Positions 35,201 through 44,492 of a stretch of DNA of 64,000 nt are shown here, piece after piece (the stretch's first letter is position 1; each line of letters opens with the position of its first letter). The notes under the pieces were generated by a model. That model did no database searches and was not told the DNA's origin. It was given only the letters and a program-made list of their open reading frames with translations. Made by a program: the position numbers and the translations under genes. This DNA comes from Blastomussa wellsi (lineage: Eukaryota; Cnidaria; Anthozoa; Scleractinia; Plerogyridae): assembly GCA_947652115.1 (NCBI GenBank), contig OX393570.1, positions 3,350,817 through 3,414,816 of the forward strand, read 5' to 3'.

Positions 35201-38200
35201 TTTGCTTCTTCAGTGAGAAATTTTCTTTCTCCAAATCGTCCTTCTTTCTCTGAGCTTTATCTAGAGTGGTTTTAGTTGTAGCCATCTCCTGCCTGAGAAC
35301 GTAAACCTCTTTTTGAAGGGAGTCTCTCTCTGCTTTGATGTTTTCGCCAGGTTGGGCATCTGTGTCATCACCACGGACCATCAACTCCTGGAGTTGCCGT
35401 TCAGCGTTGAGCAGCTGCGTCTCATTCTGAGACACAACGTTGACATGTTCCTCCAACTGCACTTCCATTTCCGTTTTCTCTTTGTTCACGACATCGAGTT
35501 CTTTCTTTAGACGTGAAATCTGCGTGTTTCGTTCCTCCATTTCTTTGTTTACAACAAGCAGCTCTCTTACTGCGCGGTCACGGTCATTTAAGAGGTTGGT
35601 GATTTCTTCCTTTAGCGATGACACGTCTTGCTCCAACACCATGATTCGTTCGCTTTGTATCTCGTTAGTGGACTCCAGTTTGGAAAGCTGGGCGTGGTAG
35701 TTCTTAACTTTCTCGAGCATATCTCTCTCCTTTTCTTGATATGTTCTCATTTCACTTTCAGCCTCGGCAAGCCGTCTCTGTAAAACAGCCACTTCCTCTG
35801 TGAGTCTTCTAACGTTTCCTTTGCTGTTTTCAAACGAATCCTCCATCAATGTTGTCTTCTCGGAGATCAGTTTGTAACTGCTCTCCACGTCTTCTTTGTC
35901 TTTTAATACGATATTGTGGTCGTTTTGTAATGTGCGGAGTGCCTTTCTCAACTCAGTTATCTCATCTTCCAAGGCTTTCTTAGTGTCCCTGAGATCGTCA
36001 ACGAGCTTGTTTTTGTCGTCCATGTGCTTCTCAAAATAGTCAACCTTGCTTTGAAGGCCGTTGATTGTCTTCTGCTGGATCATGTTCTTCTCTCGACTCT
36101 CGTTCAGCAACGATCTCAACTCGGCTATCTTCTCTTTGTTTGCTTCATCAGTTCTTGTGACGTGTGCGAGTTGCTCCTCTACCGAGGCAAGCTTCTTCGC
36201 TTGGTTATCAAGCTCGCTTTGAAGGCGTTCTTTGTCCAAGGTTAACTTCCTTGTGTCTCCGTGAAGCTCATTGATTACTTTATTGAGCTCGATATTTTCC
36301 GCCTGTAAGCTACCGATCTCGTCCTTTAGCCTCTCAAAGTCTTCTTCGGTAGTTTTTAGCACACTCTTCACGGACTCCAGTTGGTCCTCGAGGTATGTTC
36401 TCGCAGATTCAAGCTGCCGTATAAGATTGTCTTTCTCGTTCAACCTGTCTTGAGCTGTCTCAGCTATCAACTTCAATTCAACCAGCCGCTGTTCTTGCTT
36501 CAAGTAATCATCTCGACTCACGCCGGAAGATCTTTGAAGTGCACCATCGAGTTGCTTTTTCAACGAAACGATCTCCTTGTCATCGTACTCGGACTTCAGC
36601 TCCAGTTCTGATATCCTGGTGTTAGCATTGACAAGTTCTTCTTTCAAATCAGCCTTCTCTCGGTCAATTCTTTCTCGTGTTTTCTGCAGCTCGGTCACGG
36701 TCCTCTCAAGCTGTGTAGTCTCGTGCTCCAGTTCAAACACGCGCTTCTGCGACTTTTTGAAATCCGTTTCGATCTTCAGGATGTTCGTATTACGGGCTTC
36801 AACCTCGTTTCTCAAGTCAGCTTCGCGGCCCTGTGTGGTCTTGTACAAGTTTTCTACTTCGAATATCTTATCATCGTACTCTTTGCGATCTTTTTCACTA
36901 ATTTCACCTTTTCTGCTCAATGTTGTGATGGAAACCTCTAGCTTCGAAATGTTGATGTTTGCTTGCTGTAGTTGGCCTTGAAGATCTCTAATCCTTTCTT
37001 GACTGGACGACCGAGTGGTCTCTAGCTCCTTCTTCAGATTTCCCAACTCATCTCCGAGATTCTTCTTGGAATTATTGAGAGTGTCTACCAAGCTGGCTTT
37101 GTCTTGAAGTTCCTTGACATGGCTGTTGATGAGTCTGTCTTTCTCCACTAAACTGTTTCGTGTGTTTATCGATTCCTCCTTCACTTTACGGTAGTCCTCT
37201 CTTATGGTGGCACCTTCTGCTTTATAGTGGTCTCTCTCTTTGGTTACACTAGTGAGCTGTGTCTCAAGGATGGTGATTGTGTGATCTCTTGAACTTACAT
37301 CGCGTAAAAGCTCTTGGCGACCTTGCTTCAGTTTTCTAATCTCCTGCTCTGTGTCGTCAAGTCTTGCTTGTAAGGTTGCAATCCTTTTCTGTAGCTCCTC
37401 CTTTTCAGTCTTCAGTATGTCGTATGTTGCGGTGTTCTTGTTTAGTTGTCGTTTGGTTTTGTCTAAATCATCTTGAAGCTGCCTTATCTTGTTATTTTGC
37501 TCGTCGATTGTTTTGTCTTTTCTTCCTATAATGGTGTTCAGGGTTTCGCCAAACTTCTCGTGCTTTGCCGACTTGCTTTCAATTTGAATGAAGCGTTCTT
37601 GGCTGTCAAATATCTTCTTATTAGCAGCGTCCAGTTGTTCGCGAAGCTGAGCTATTTGTCTTCGGCAGGTCTCCAGTTGAGTTTCTTGCTTAGATACCTT
37701 GCTTTGGAGATTGTACAACTCTTTTTCTGCCCGATCCTTTTCATTTCTGGCAGTATCAAGGTCTCTTTCTACTTCCTTCAGTTTGCTTTCTGCCACTAGT
37801 AGTTTTTGGTACTCTTTGCTCTTCTCTTCATTGAGACGCTCAAGTTCGATATTTAGCGTGAGCATCTTTTCTTCAGCGACGTCCATGTCATTCTCTAGCT
37901 TGTCAATCTCCCTTTGTCTGTCATCGACTTGGGATTCCAGCGATCTCACTTTGACAGTAAGGTCGCGTATTTTCTTCTCTAGGTCCGCATTTCTCGCTCT
38001 CTCTTCTTCTAAAAGAACTCCGGCGTCCTTACCACGCTCTTCAAAATCCATGTAAGTCGACTCAAGATCAGATACTTTCATCTGGACCACTTGAAAATCT
38101 GTCTGAAGTAGCTCCTTGCTTTGCGTTGCGGTGTCGTACAAAGAGGACAACCGTAAGATTTCTTCCTTGGCTGCATCGAGCTGTTTCTGAAGTCCCTTGT

Positions 38201-40277
38201 TTTCTTCGTTGATCACGTCGTTCTCAGTTCTTAGTTGGCTCACTTCCGCGAGGATGTTGTCCTTGTCAGATGTGGCGCCTGCTAACTCTCCTCTTAATCG
38301 TTCGATAATATTGTCCCTCTCTGCAATCTCTTTCTTGTACGCTTCAGATAGCTTCTTCAAATCGGCTAGCTTGTTCTTGAGGGATTCGATTTCCTCCGCA
38401 TTCCTAGCTTTAGTAGACCGAAGTTCTTGCACTTCAATATCCAAAACATAATTTTCTCTTTTGGCTTTGCTAAGTTCGTCTTCTAGTTTGACGATTTTGT
38501 TCGTCAATACCGCCAGTTGTTGCTCTAACTCGTTTCTTTGCTGTTCCATGATGTTAAAATTAGACTGCAGATTTGACATGTCCTTGTACACAGTTTGAAG
38601 TTCCTCATTGGTTCTATCTCTTTCTTCCGCTGTGATCTTGTAGTTGGCCTCAGAATCTCCTAACCTCTTTTGGAGCTCCATCAGTTCAGAACGAAGTTCC
38701 TCACTCTCGCTTTCCAGTAGATGGATTCGTCTTTCTAGTTTTTCTGATTCTTCGCGGTAGTCATCGACTTTCGTCTCAAGTGAGGACACTCTGGACTTGA
38801 GCTCGTCAATGGTCTTGTCTCGCTTTTCTAGATCTCCATTTAGCCGTTCCATAGCACGGCGACTTTCAGATAACTCCTGTTGCACCACCATCAGCTCCTT
38901 CTTCATCTGGGCCACTTTGTTCTTCTCAGAATCAAGCTCAAATTTGAATCTGTCTCTCGCTTTACTGACGTTTTCCAATTGAACTTCCAGCCTTGATATC
39001 TTGTTGCGGTCTGTGGCCGTCGTACGCTCTAACTCCGCCTTCTCGTCTTGTGCCCGACGCAGTGAGTCAGTGGTAGTTACCATCTTGGAGTTCAGACTTT
39101 CCACAACTTTTCTTAGCTCGTCTCGTTCCTTGATTACAATGTCAAATCTTCCTTGAAGGTCGGTTACTGACGTGACGGACTCATCTAGCCTGGACTGAAG
39201 ATTGTCTACTTTACTGACAAGCTGACCATCAACTTGCTCTGGGGCTCTCTCTTTCCTTACTTCCAGTTCCGTCTCCAATTCACCTACCCTCTTCCGCAGT
39301 TGCACCTCCACCGACTCCCATTCCTTTACTCGCTCCTGAAGCTTGCCTTGAGATGCTTCAAGGTTGGATAATTTACCCGTCACAAGGACAAGCTCCCGTT
39401 CGATGGTCTCTTTCTCGTCTTGCAGGCCTTTCACCGTGACGTCGCACTCTCGGGTGGTCTTCTCGTGATGTGTGATCGTTTCTTGCAACGTCAGAAGCTG
39501 CCGTCGTTGTACGTCCACCGTTGTCTGACACTTGGAAAACTCGGATTTGACGCTCTCCAAACTCTCTTCAAGGGTCCTGGTTTGGTTTTGAAGAGTTTCT
39601 ATTCTGTGTGATTTTAAAATGGAGTCCTCTTTGTATCTATTAGCATCATTCTGGCTCTGCAGCACCTCACGTTGCAATCGGGAAATTGTGTCCCTCGCCT
39701 TCTTAAGCTCCTCGCGGAGGTCGTCCAGTTGTTGTTTGAATGACTCTCTTTGCTTGACCACGGTCTGCACCTGCATTTCATACCTGCTGATGGTCATGTT
39801 GCCCGTCTTCCCGGCCATCTCAGATTGCCTGCGGTACCTGTCACAATCAGCTTGGAGTTGTGTGAACTTCGCCTGTAGCGTTGACAGCTCGCCCTGCAGC
39901 ATATCTCTCTCGTCCGCTGCATTTTTGCAATCAATTTCCAGCTGAGAGATCGTCTCATGTAGGAACGACGCCTCCATGTCAGGCGACGATTCCAAGACTT
40001 GCACCTGGGACACCTGACTGGCCATCTGGTCTCGCATCATCATGAGCTCTTTCTCGATGACTACCTTCTCGGTTCTTAGCTTGTCCATGGCGCTGTTCTT
40101 GGTGTTGATCTCGCGCCGAAGTGACTCCACTTCCCAGTCTCTTTCACGAAGCCGGCGTTGTACAGAAGAAAGCTCTTCTTGTTGTTTGTTGTACTTGGAC
40201 TTAAAGTCGAGCAGTTGCTCCTGAAGCTGTTGATTTTGTCGAGTAAGATTATCTACCTTGGTCTTCCATCTCTCTGT
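29286..40277 (-). CDS. Gene B exon 2: giant coiled-coil rod and tail (11-kb coding exon, 3,663 aa)
   Basis: Spliced after exon 1 (46649-46362), this gives a protein of about 3,759 residues. The exon begins at 40277 after an acceptor with a good pyrimidine tract (ctctttttccag), in phase 0. The rod runs from about residue 97 to 3,400 and is broken by Pro-containing segments at residue 194 (ESSPDME) and residue 2408 (EAAPDMF). Residues about 2,700-3,380 hold roughly six tandem repeats of 105-116 residues with the phrase YKxEIIEKETxIExLR. The tail of about 350 residues is rich in Ser/Thr/Pro and contains TVTTKITRIQRS, similar to the tail of gene C. No enzymatic domain is visible, so a structural filament role is inferred. 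It aligns along its length with gene C. Confidence 0.9.
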   Translation of the reverse strand, partial: TERWKTKVDNLTRQNQQLQEQLLDFKSKYNKQQEELSSVQRRLRERDWEVESLRREINTKNSAMDKLRTEKVVIEKELMMMRDQMASQVSQVQVLESSPDMEASFLHETISQLEIDCKNAADERDMLQGELSTLQAKFTQLQADCDRYRRQSEMAGKTGNMTISRYEMQVQTVVKQRESFKQQLDDLREELKKARDTISRLQREVLQSQNDANRYKEDSILKSHRIETLQNQTRTLEESLESVKSEFSKCQTTVDVQRRQLLTLQETITHHEKTTRECDVTVKGLQDEKETIERELVLVTGKLSNLEASQGKLQERVKEWESVEVQLRKRVGELETELEVRKERAPEQVDGQLVSKVDNLQSRLDESVTSVTDLQGRFDIVIKERDELRKVVESLNSKMVTTTDSLRRAQDEKAELERTTATDRNKISRLEVQLENVSKARDRFKFELDSEKNKVAQMKKELMVVQQELSESRRAMERLNGDLEKRDKTIDELKSRVSSLETKVDDYREESEKLERRIHLLESESEELRSELMELQKRLGDSEANYKITAEERDRTNEELQTVYKDMSNLQSNFNIMEQQRNELEQQLAVLTNKIVKLEDELSKAKRENYVLDIEVQELRSTKARNAEEIESLKNKLADLKKLSEAYKKEIAERDNIIERLRGELAGATSDKDNILAEVSQLRTENDVINEENKGLQKQLDAAKEEILRLSSLYDTATQSKELLQTDFQVVQMKVSDLESTYMDFEERGKDAGVLLEEERARNADLEKKIRDLTVKVRSLESQVDDRQREIDKLENDMDVAEEKMLTLNIELERLNEEKSKEYQKLLVAESKLKEVERDLDTARNEKDRAEKELYNLQSKVSKQETQLETCRRQIAQLREQLDAANKKIFDSQERFIQIESKSAKHEKFGETLNTIIGRKDKTIDEQNNKIRQLQDDLDKTKRQLNKNTATYDILKTEKEELQKRIATLQARLDDTEQEIRKLKQGRQELLRDVSSRDHTITILETQLTSVTKERDHYKAEGATIREDYRKVKEESINTRNSLVEKDRLINSHVKELQDKASLVDTLNNSKKNLGDELGNLKKELETTRSSSQERIRDLQGQLQQANINISKLEVSITTLSRKGEISEKDRKEYDDKIFEVENLYKTTQGREADLRNEVEARNTNILKIETDFKKSQKRVFELEHETTQLERTVTELQKTRERIDREKADLKEELVNANTRISELELKSEYDDKEIVSLKKQLDGALQRSSGVSRDDYLKQEQRLVELKLIAETAQDRLNEKDNLIRQLESARTYLEDQLESVKSVLKTTEEDFERLKDEIGSLQAENIELNKVINELHGDTRKLTLDKERLQSELDNQAKKLASVEEQLAHVTRTDEANKEKIAELRSLLNESREKNMIQQKTINGLQSKVDYFEKHMDDKNKLVDDLRDTKKALEDEITELRKALRTLQNDHNIVLKDKEDVESSYKLISEKTTLMEDSFENSKGNVRRLTEEVAVLQRRLAEAESEMRTYQEKERDMLEKVKNYHAQLSKLESTNEIQSERIMVLEQDVSSLKEEITNLLNDRDRAVRELLVVNKEMEERNTQISRLKKELDVVNKEKTEMEVQLEEHVNVVSQNETQLLNAERQLQELMVRGDDTDAQPGENIKAERDSLQKEVYVLRQEMATTKTTLDKAQRKKDDLEKENFSLKKQTTELEMKVKALDHENEDLNRELIKDQKRISVLEGDIHRLNVEKNSLLDELEKVRGTLDKQREENMILEREISELRALVDNFDMTTEEKNKQIEWYRSTNKALEEEVTNLKRKIATYREDFDKAQHEIAALTLKVQELESKIDGLQHSLELSDNEKNKLKQEKATLLTSLNEYKTNFATAKREVDRLQNEILSVNRKLTYLQARNETLEEEKDRLKKEITDLKRENTELRARLNALQSERDRLQTDITMINKKYVNIQTTQSDKREKKPTDAATLKRLKDLEESYQRVLNEKEDAERRYLDGKRRTSKLELEHGDCSRIIQSLEHELSLKVKRISDLEDSLSELHGRDVVDEGDYKTLRKKVVSLEQELQSAKNKVFRLEAYKTSYEEKLKDLQEDLLASQQKTAQTETMLQTSQDQLSTQQKELLEALKKMADWESAYKSANNAKIELQRTVQTSQSKIISLEEELQNQMKENAQLKGSLDQVRARNDTLREEINNLQKKLIEQQKYYDEQIRELVEKKAIIERLQEENEYLEVDRAELKEELDRVRTELEKTIMEQRDTKFELQKLHIHYSELEGTVRILKDENERLKIELASLQKLYDELKVSREETIAVQSISTVEAAPDMFSVDLSAEYETIKIERDTLKRENEALRNKISGLENSLGEVKQERRKLQDKVLELQKTVSEKTQEIQILTAENKKLKLELQSLKRRIEDLQQEETEWGQERDLLVKEVESMQRKLHDLVLESQKEKVSEVSSEQIFSTMEADFKKLQEREAQLQLELLAALKKVSTLEHELETEKEKNSGLLSSNRALEERVTTLKREVVEYQTKISKIETDYEHILERNKELLNQLAELEVQLESVRDSSKLSQQGKSDLENEVISLRTKVKKLHIQIEEDRKVQDTLKAQLADYKDMGDNQSRDFADRVNELRIEIETYRKETVDKERMIKDMQNKYANLEGDMHKVLRDLQNKQLECEDYIKDLEGSNQQKADMEIEINTLRGQIRNFEILIEEQEKDTNELKQNFNEVVSKGTNQSNDLKKQIKDATNQVEVCKREIIEKETIIRELRERVSQVEHQLHITRTELETKEIDCDEYSKDLDDTKKEKADMEVELLALRSKITKLTVHIDTEKAEKAQLQSQLVEAKSRGDQESTGYAKFVNELQNKLDNAKREISVKEDEIEHLKYELEVTRRDLLSKDGEFKMSLEKIELITKEKSELTIEIMSLREKVIILEGDVQKEKVTREGIERQLDDSTAKGETDAKFMSEQIIEIQTRVESYKKEIIEKETIIEKLRFQTTSYEQEVDRLKRDLSSKKNECEQYLHDIEKLKHEKSEQLVEINSLRNTINKLEIHIVDLRNDKEVVVAQVDELKSKGESEASVMHEQIIEIQTRIEEYKTEIIEKETVIERLRVQISNNDGEMDKLRRELNSREVECDGYIREIEKLNQEKYELEAQLSTVRSKFDVLVKRMDEARADKSQTESETNVLLVKITEIESRIEVYKTEIIEKETLIEKLRILNNSNEQDLERLKRELSNKQVECDGYISEIEILNQKLAELDIEANHRNSQVLKLEEFLEEEKRDKEIQVKSLKSTLEVDITSLKRELETKILECNGYIKEIEELNQEIFRLKGLLRPEREVEAHYTTSYIMPPKGVTVTREVVVPQESTQTESSSSTFGHTEFMVDVKEKTKPFEISNYEMNPKRMVKIRSPFDSGRQDSTAISEQGSSTVTTKITRIQRSVSPVQRYQVDAGADEPSITIVSNNGETSNTPPSSPPKIRHLETSTSPTFSVFPDPTKASIKPTTLNVADINSQTTTPTSSKVLTKITQLQTSSVSASGPTSSPTLLQFRLQSPGNGFETTESQENNQTVISQVESTQGSSSPIRVKVEAEEKLEFEPVQLHVERKPLQSSSSRYQTVSSHSSSSGEGRGGSASGMTRETSARTRNVPELKEQWVEFGRTGSSSKSSSRQKSSSKTSEL
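30420..32470 (-). repeat. Six tandem 105-116-residue repeats within gene B
   Basis: In the C-terminal part of the rod, units carry the phrases YKxEIIEKETxIExLR and ECDGYIxEIExLNQ. The three most similar units recur at 348 nt and then 315 nt (116 and 105 codons). The difference is 11 codons, which a coiled coil tolerates as a hendecad shift. Gene C has only one to two corresponding units, so the array expanded in gene B. Confidence 0.7.
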
Positions 40278-40419
40278 CTGGAAAAAGAGGAGAGTTAAAA
40301 ACTAGGACCCCTTCCTCAAAAAGGGCGAGTTTAGAATGTCATTTCTCCCCGCAGATAGCTATATATTTATTTAGGTGCTAGCTAGACAATCCTGCTAGAA
40401 TATCGCGGAATATAAGTGA

Positions 40420-40576
40420 CGGACCGTTAGAAAAGTGATAGGAGGGGGAGGGTTTTTGCCTCGCACAAATTCTTTTTTGCAGATTTGTTGTGTTTTGCTG
40501 CCTTTTTTCCCATGCACGAATTTTTTTGCCCCCCCCCCCCCCCGCCCCCCATCACTTTTCCAATGGTTTGTCCCTG
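40420..40576. repeat. Foldback element with a C-run, inside the gene B intron
   Basis: Left ggaccgttagaaaagtgat and right atcacttttccaatggtttg pair as an imperfect inverted repeat, and inner segments cgcacaaattc / gcacgaattt also pair. The right arm contains a C run (40529-40543, then g, then six more C). It lies about 140 bp inside the acceptor of exon 2. Confidence 0.6.
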
Positions 40577-40867
40577 AAAGGCTACGGGGACCGTTCATTT
40601 GCGGTGGCGCCTCCAAGTGTGTAAAATATATTACCACGTGATTTCTACAGTACTAACATTTTTAACAGCAAACTAAACTTGGCTTTTTAAAAAAAGGCAT
40701 TTTTAAATCCATGTTTTTAATTTTGTTTCTTGGCAACTTATTTCTTTTAAAGCTTTGTGCAGTAGTTTAGTTAGTTGGTGTTTAAATTGTTAAATGTTAC
40801 AATACTAAAATTGTGTAGTAGGTATTTGTTTTTAAATTAATTTCCTGAGAAAATAGGAATAGGAAAT

Positions 40868-40965
40868 GTATTATTATCATTATTATTATTATTATTAGTA
40901 TTAGTATTATTATTATTGTTGTTATTATTATTATTATCCTTATCATTATTATTACTATTATTATG
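40868..40965. repeat. (att)n microsatellite, interrupted
   Basis: About 95 bp of att/gtt/atc triplets in the gene B intron. Confidence 0.85.
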
Positions 40966-42183
40966 CGAAGTAAACTTTCTATATGCTGTACAATTAAAAA
41001 CAACACAACAGGGCGCATGAGCGTAACCTGTGTCAAGTCAAGATGTTATTATAATTATTAGTATAATTATAATTAATAATTATTTAAATTCAAATCGATT
41101 AATGCCTTTTTTCTTTTCGTACTGATATATTTACTGCTCCCAGTTCTATTATCAATTTATTCTTGCCATAAAGGAGGTACGTCATAGATTGTGCATTTTG
41201 AAATTTTTCACATTCGTCATTCGTAATCCGTCTCAATCTTCTCCATCCTTAACCACAATTGCTCCCTTTTTGTTTAGTTTAACTTGTTTGGTGTTGTTGT
41301 TCCGTAGTAAACTATTATTTTGAGGTTTCCTATATTTCAATGGTAATCTGGTTCGTCCCAAAAAAATGAATCAAAACATTGTGACGTAGTTCCTTCAACT
41401 TTTCAAAAAACCCAACACATAAAATCACAAGAAAAAGCTATCCAATTTGGGTTAACACGGCGTCTGGGCAATTTAAAGTGTCTGAGCGGTTGCAGAAATT
41501 GTACGACCATATAATCGAGCTAAACTGTGAAACGTTTGTGTTTTATTTTATCCAATTGAACTACCCATTCTGAGGTTTTATTCATCCTTCAATAATAAAC
41601 AGTTTGCCGGCATGTTGCAGACTGAATAACTTAAAACACTGCAAAGGGGCTTTTGGCGTTACGCTGTTAATTTAAAAAAACAATCGTTTGGGTTTAATTA
41701 ATTTTTTCAGAAGCCTTAATTTACGCGACGAATTTTCGTCAGATGTATTAATAACAGCCAGCTTTCATTCGACAACAATGAGAAATTGATGTGCGGGACC
41801 TAATTTGCATTTTACATGACTGAAATGAGACACGTTACATCAAGATCTTTTCATGGGAACGACAGCGTAAAGGGCAATTTGTATATAATATTCCTGTAAT
41901 AACGTCTTGTAAGGTAGACGGATTCTCATTTTGATCAAGGGATGAAATTAAAATCCACAACAGTAGGCTGATCTCTGTAAATTATGCAGAATACAGGCAC
42001 GCCTTCCCTATACCCCCTAAACGCCCCCTGTCTCAATGGTAACCAGGGCTGAACACTTCACTGATAGGTCAAAGAAGGCAATATGATTACTGTTGAACGG
42101 AAACCCCACTTCCAGGAGCAATGACTAGATGAATAATTTACAAACCTAATGACGTTTTGTAACACCGCTATCCCCGTTCTAAA

Positions 42184-42292
42184 GGCTTGATTACATGAAC
42201 CTGGCTGCTCCGGTTAGCCGAGCTTTGTTGCGTTTAACAGACGTACCGAGATCTCGGCAAACTGAAACAAGCCCGGCACATGTAATCAGACC
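42184..42292. mobile_element. MITE, 109 bp, ends ggcttgattacatg
   Basis: Terminal inverted repeats: ggcttgattacatg at the left and, read inward from the right, ggtctgattacatg. A direct ctaaa flanks both ends (42179-42183 and 42293-42297), which could be a target duplication. No coding capacity. A TAA-containing target would fit a PIF/Harbinger-type element; this is an inference. Confidence 0.65.
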
Positions 42293-43241
42293 CTAAAATT
42301 CAAAGTTCTATTCAAATTTATTTTCTTCGTTGCTTATTGAGACGCTCGGCTGTGTCTGTATTAGATTTGAATACATTACGAACTGAACCTCGAGTCTTTC
42401 CCAGGAGATAAATTATTATATCAAAATACAATGAATTAAGTCTGCATAGCTGCGTTAAGATTACTCCAGTGTACTGAAATCTGTTTTTCTTGCTTTTGAA
42501 ATTTGACATTTTGAACAGAATTTAACCTTGTGGTTTATGCATTTTATGAAGTCCTTTTATTTTGACCAGAATACCTCCTACGATGTTGCAAGTCCTCTGG
42601 AGAAGATGCTATAAGGCCAGCCTCCACAAACATATACTGTAGTCTAATTACACATGTTGTTTTTCAAAATTCGTCGGCACTTGTCAAAATACGATATGCT
42701 AACCTGTTATTCATCAAATTTCCAATTGCAATTCCCAAAGTATGCTGTTATAAAATAATCATGCCAGTATTGATATTTATCCTTGGAATAGGTAAAACGC
42801 TTGGTACTTTAGAATCGATTTAGAATTAGTCGTCCTCCATCATTCTGTGTCTTGTTAACAGCCCAAAGGTGTTCTTTGGACTAATGCGTATTGATGAACA
42901 TAGAAAACTAGTTTGCATTGAGTGGCACTAGTGGAGTGTTTGTCATTAGGAAAAAAAGCTGTTGAAATATAAGCTAACTCTACATGTAACTACGTCAGGT
43001 TTTTCACAGTTCAGGTTCCAAGCTGAGATAAGATGTTGTTTCAAAATGTATAATCTTGCTTTATATTTGTTGATAATCGTTGAGTTAAAAAGTCAGTTCC
43101 TTTTTCCCTTCCTCTATAATATCCACTTGGTTATTTGACATTTAGGTTCTGAATCTAGCTCCCTAATCTGCGAACAATCATGTACAAACCCCGCTGCGTT
43201 TGGACCAAGGGATTGTGTTTCTTTCCACGTCGATTTTTAAT

Positions 43242-43454
43242 AAAGCCTGGTTCACACAGCGACCTAACGACATGGACATAACGACATAAGGAAAAGATCA
43301 ATCTTTTCCTTAGCTTTATGTCATTATGTTCCTACTATGTCGTTATGTTGTGTTGTTCACACTGGTGACATAAAATTTTAGTGAAAGGTCTTTTTTGCAT
43401 TTGCGTGGCCTTGTCGTTATGTCGGTCTTATGTCGCCAGTGTGAACCAGCCTTA
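43242..43454. mobile_element. MITE, about 213 bp, ends with ctggttcacac
   Basis: The ends are gcctggttcacac and gtgtgaaccagcc, near-perfect terminal inverted repeats. The arms continue through cgacataacgacat-type phrases on both sides, and a central ataaggaaaagatc / atcttttcctta hairpin is present. No coding capacity; the DNA transposon family is not identified. Confidence 0.7.
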
Positions 43455-44141
43455 AATCGTTTATTATCAGAAATACTGATCGAGCATAGCAACAAGCCTG
43501 GAGTATACCAGACACTGCAATGTCATTTGCAGACAATGGGACATTGATACCGAAAGAGACGGTACTTGATTTCCAACGTGACATGGTGATTAATTTGGCT
43601 ACATTTCCAAACCTCTCGTGTCTTGTAGCTTATTTTGCCCTTGCCGTGACTGAGCGACTGCATGTACTTTCAACATAGTATTTAACCCCACGACGCCTTC
43701 CATACACTATTCGGATGCTGCAATCACTGAGCTTCTGAAAACTGGTCAGTAGGCTATATGATACAGCGACTGCATCAAACTAAGTTGCCTAGGATCATCT
43801 CAAATGCTAACACGGTATCTACTTTCATGTCAAGCATTATTTTCTTTCCCAATACCAAGAACAGCATACAAAAAAGGGATTTAAAGCCTTAAAATCATGT
43901 AAAATGTTTAAAAGGGCTTATTGACCATAAATGAAGATATTTCAATATTTTTGGTAATGTATAAAAGTCTAAAATTGATTCTAAGGAAATCTTGAAATAG
44001 TAGCTAACAAAGATAGAAAAACACAAGAGATTACAGCAAACTTAAGAAAAATAGGGATGGCTTCGAATGAAGAAGATTGAGAAGAATGGTATTAAATTGC
44101 CAACCTTGAAAAATTTAGGCTAAGCCCATTCTTTCAGAATA

Positions 44142-44350
44142 GAAAATCTAATCTCTTTAGGCATAAGTTTTTTTTTTATTTCGTAGAAATCTAATCGTTT
44201 TAAGTAGTTTAAATATTTTTATTTAGTAGAAAATAAGTAGACGTTCTTGATTTTTAAATCAAAAAGAAAATCTGATCGTTTTGCATTTCTAATACTTTTA
44301 TTCAGTCGAAAAACTGATCGCCTTTAAGCAAATCGTTTTAAGCAGAAGTT
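44142..44350. repeat. Degenerate tandem repeat, about 42-bp period
   Basis: Units begin with gaaaatct-like phrases at 44142, 44186, 44229, 44266 and 44308 (spacings 44, 43, 37, 42) and contain atcgtttt and a run such as tttttatt. The units are strongly diverged. Confidence 0.55.
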
Positions 44351-44375
44351 TCTTACGCTCAATTTATGTAAAAAC

Positions 44376-44492
44376 TATATAATTTGGTTTTATCAACTGG
44401 GTTGATAATGTGAATTGGCCACCGTAAAGAGATTCAAGAGCTGACGTTTCGAGCGTTAGCCCTTCGTCGGAGCGATTCGCTCCAAAAACAGG
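44376..44492 (-). mobile_element. Penelope-type fragment with a degenerate hammerhead-like motif
   Basis: On the minus strand the stretch around 44475-44438 reads ccgacgaagggctaacgctc then gaaacgtcagctc. This fits a type I hammerhead layout: core C(U)GANGA, a small stem II (gggc/gctc), GAAA, a very short stem III, and a cleavage position after GUC. The core U is replaced by C, so this copy is probably inactive. The following text (tacggtggccaattcacatt) matches a sequence I recall beside such motifs in Penelope-like elements. Only about 115 bp is present. Confidence 0.5.
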
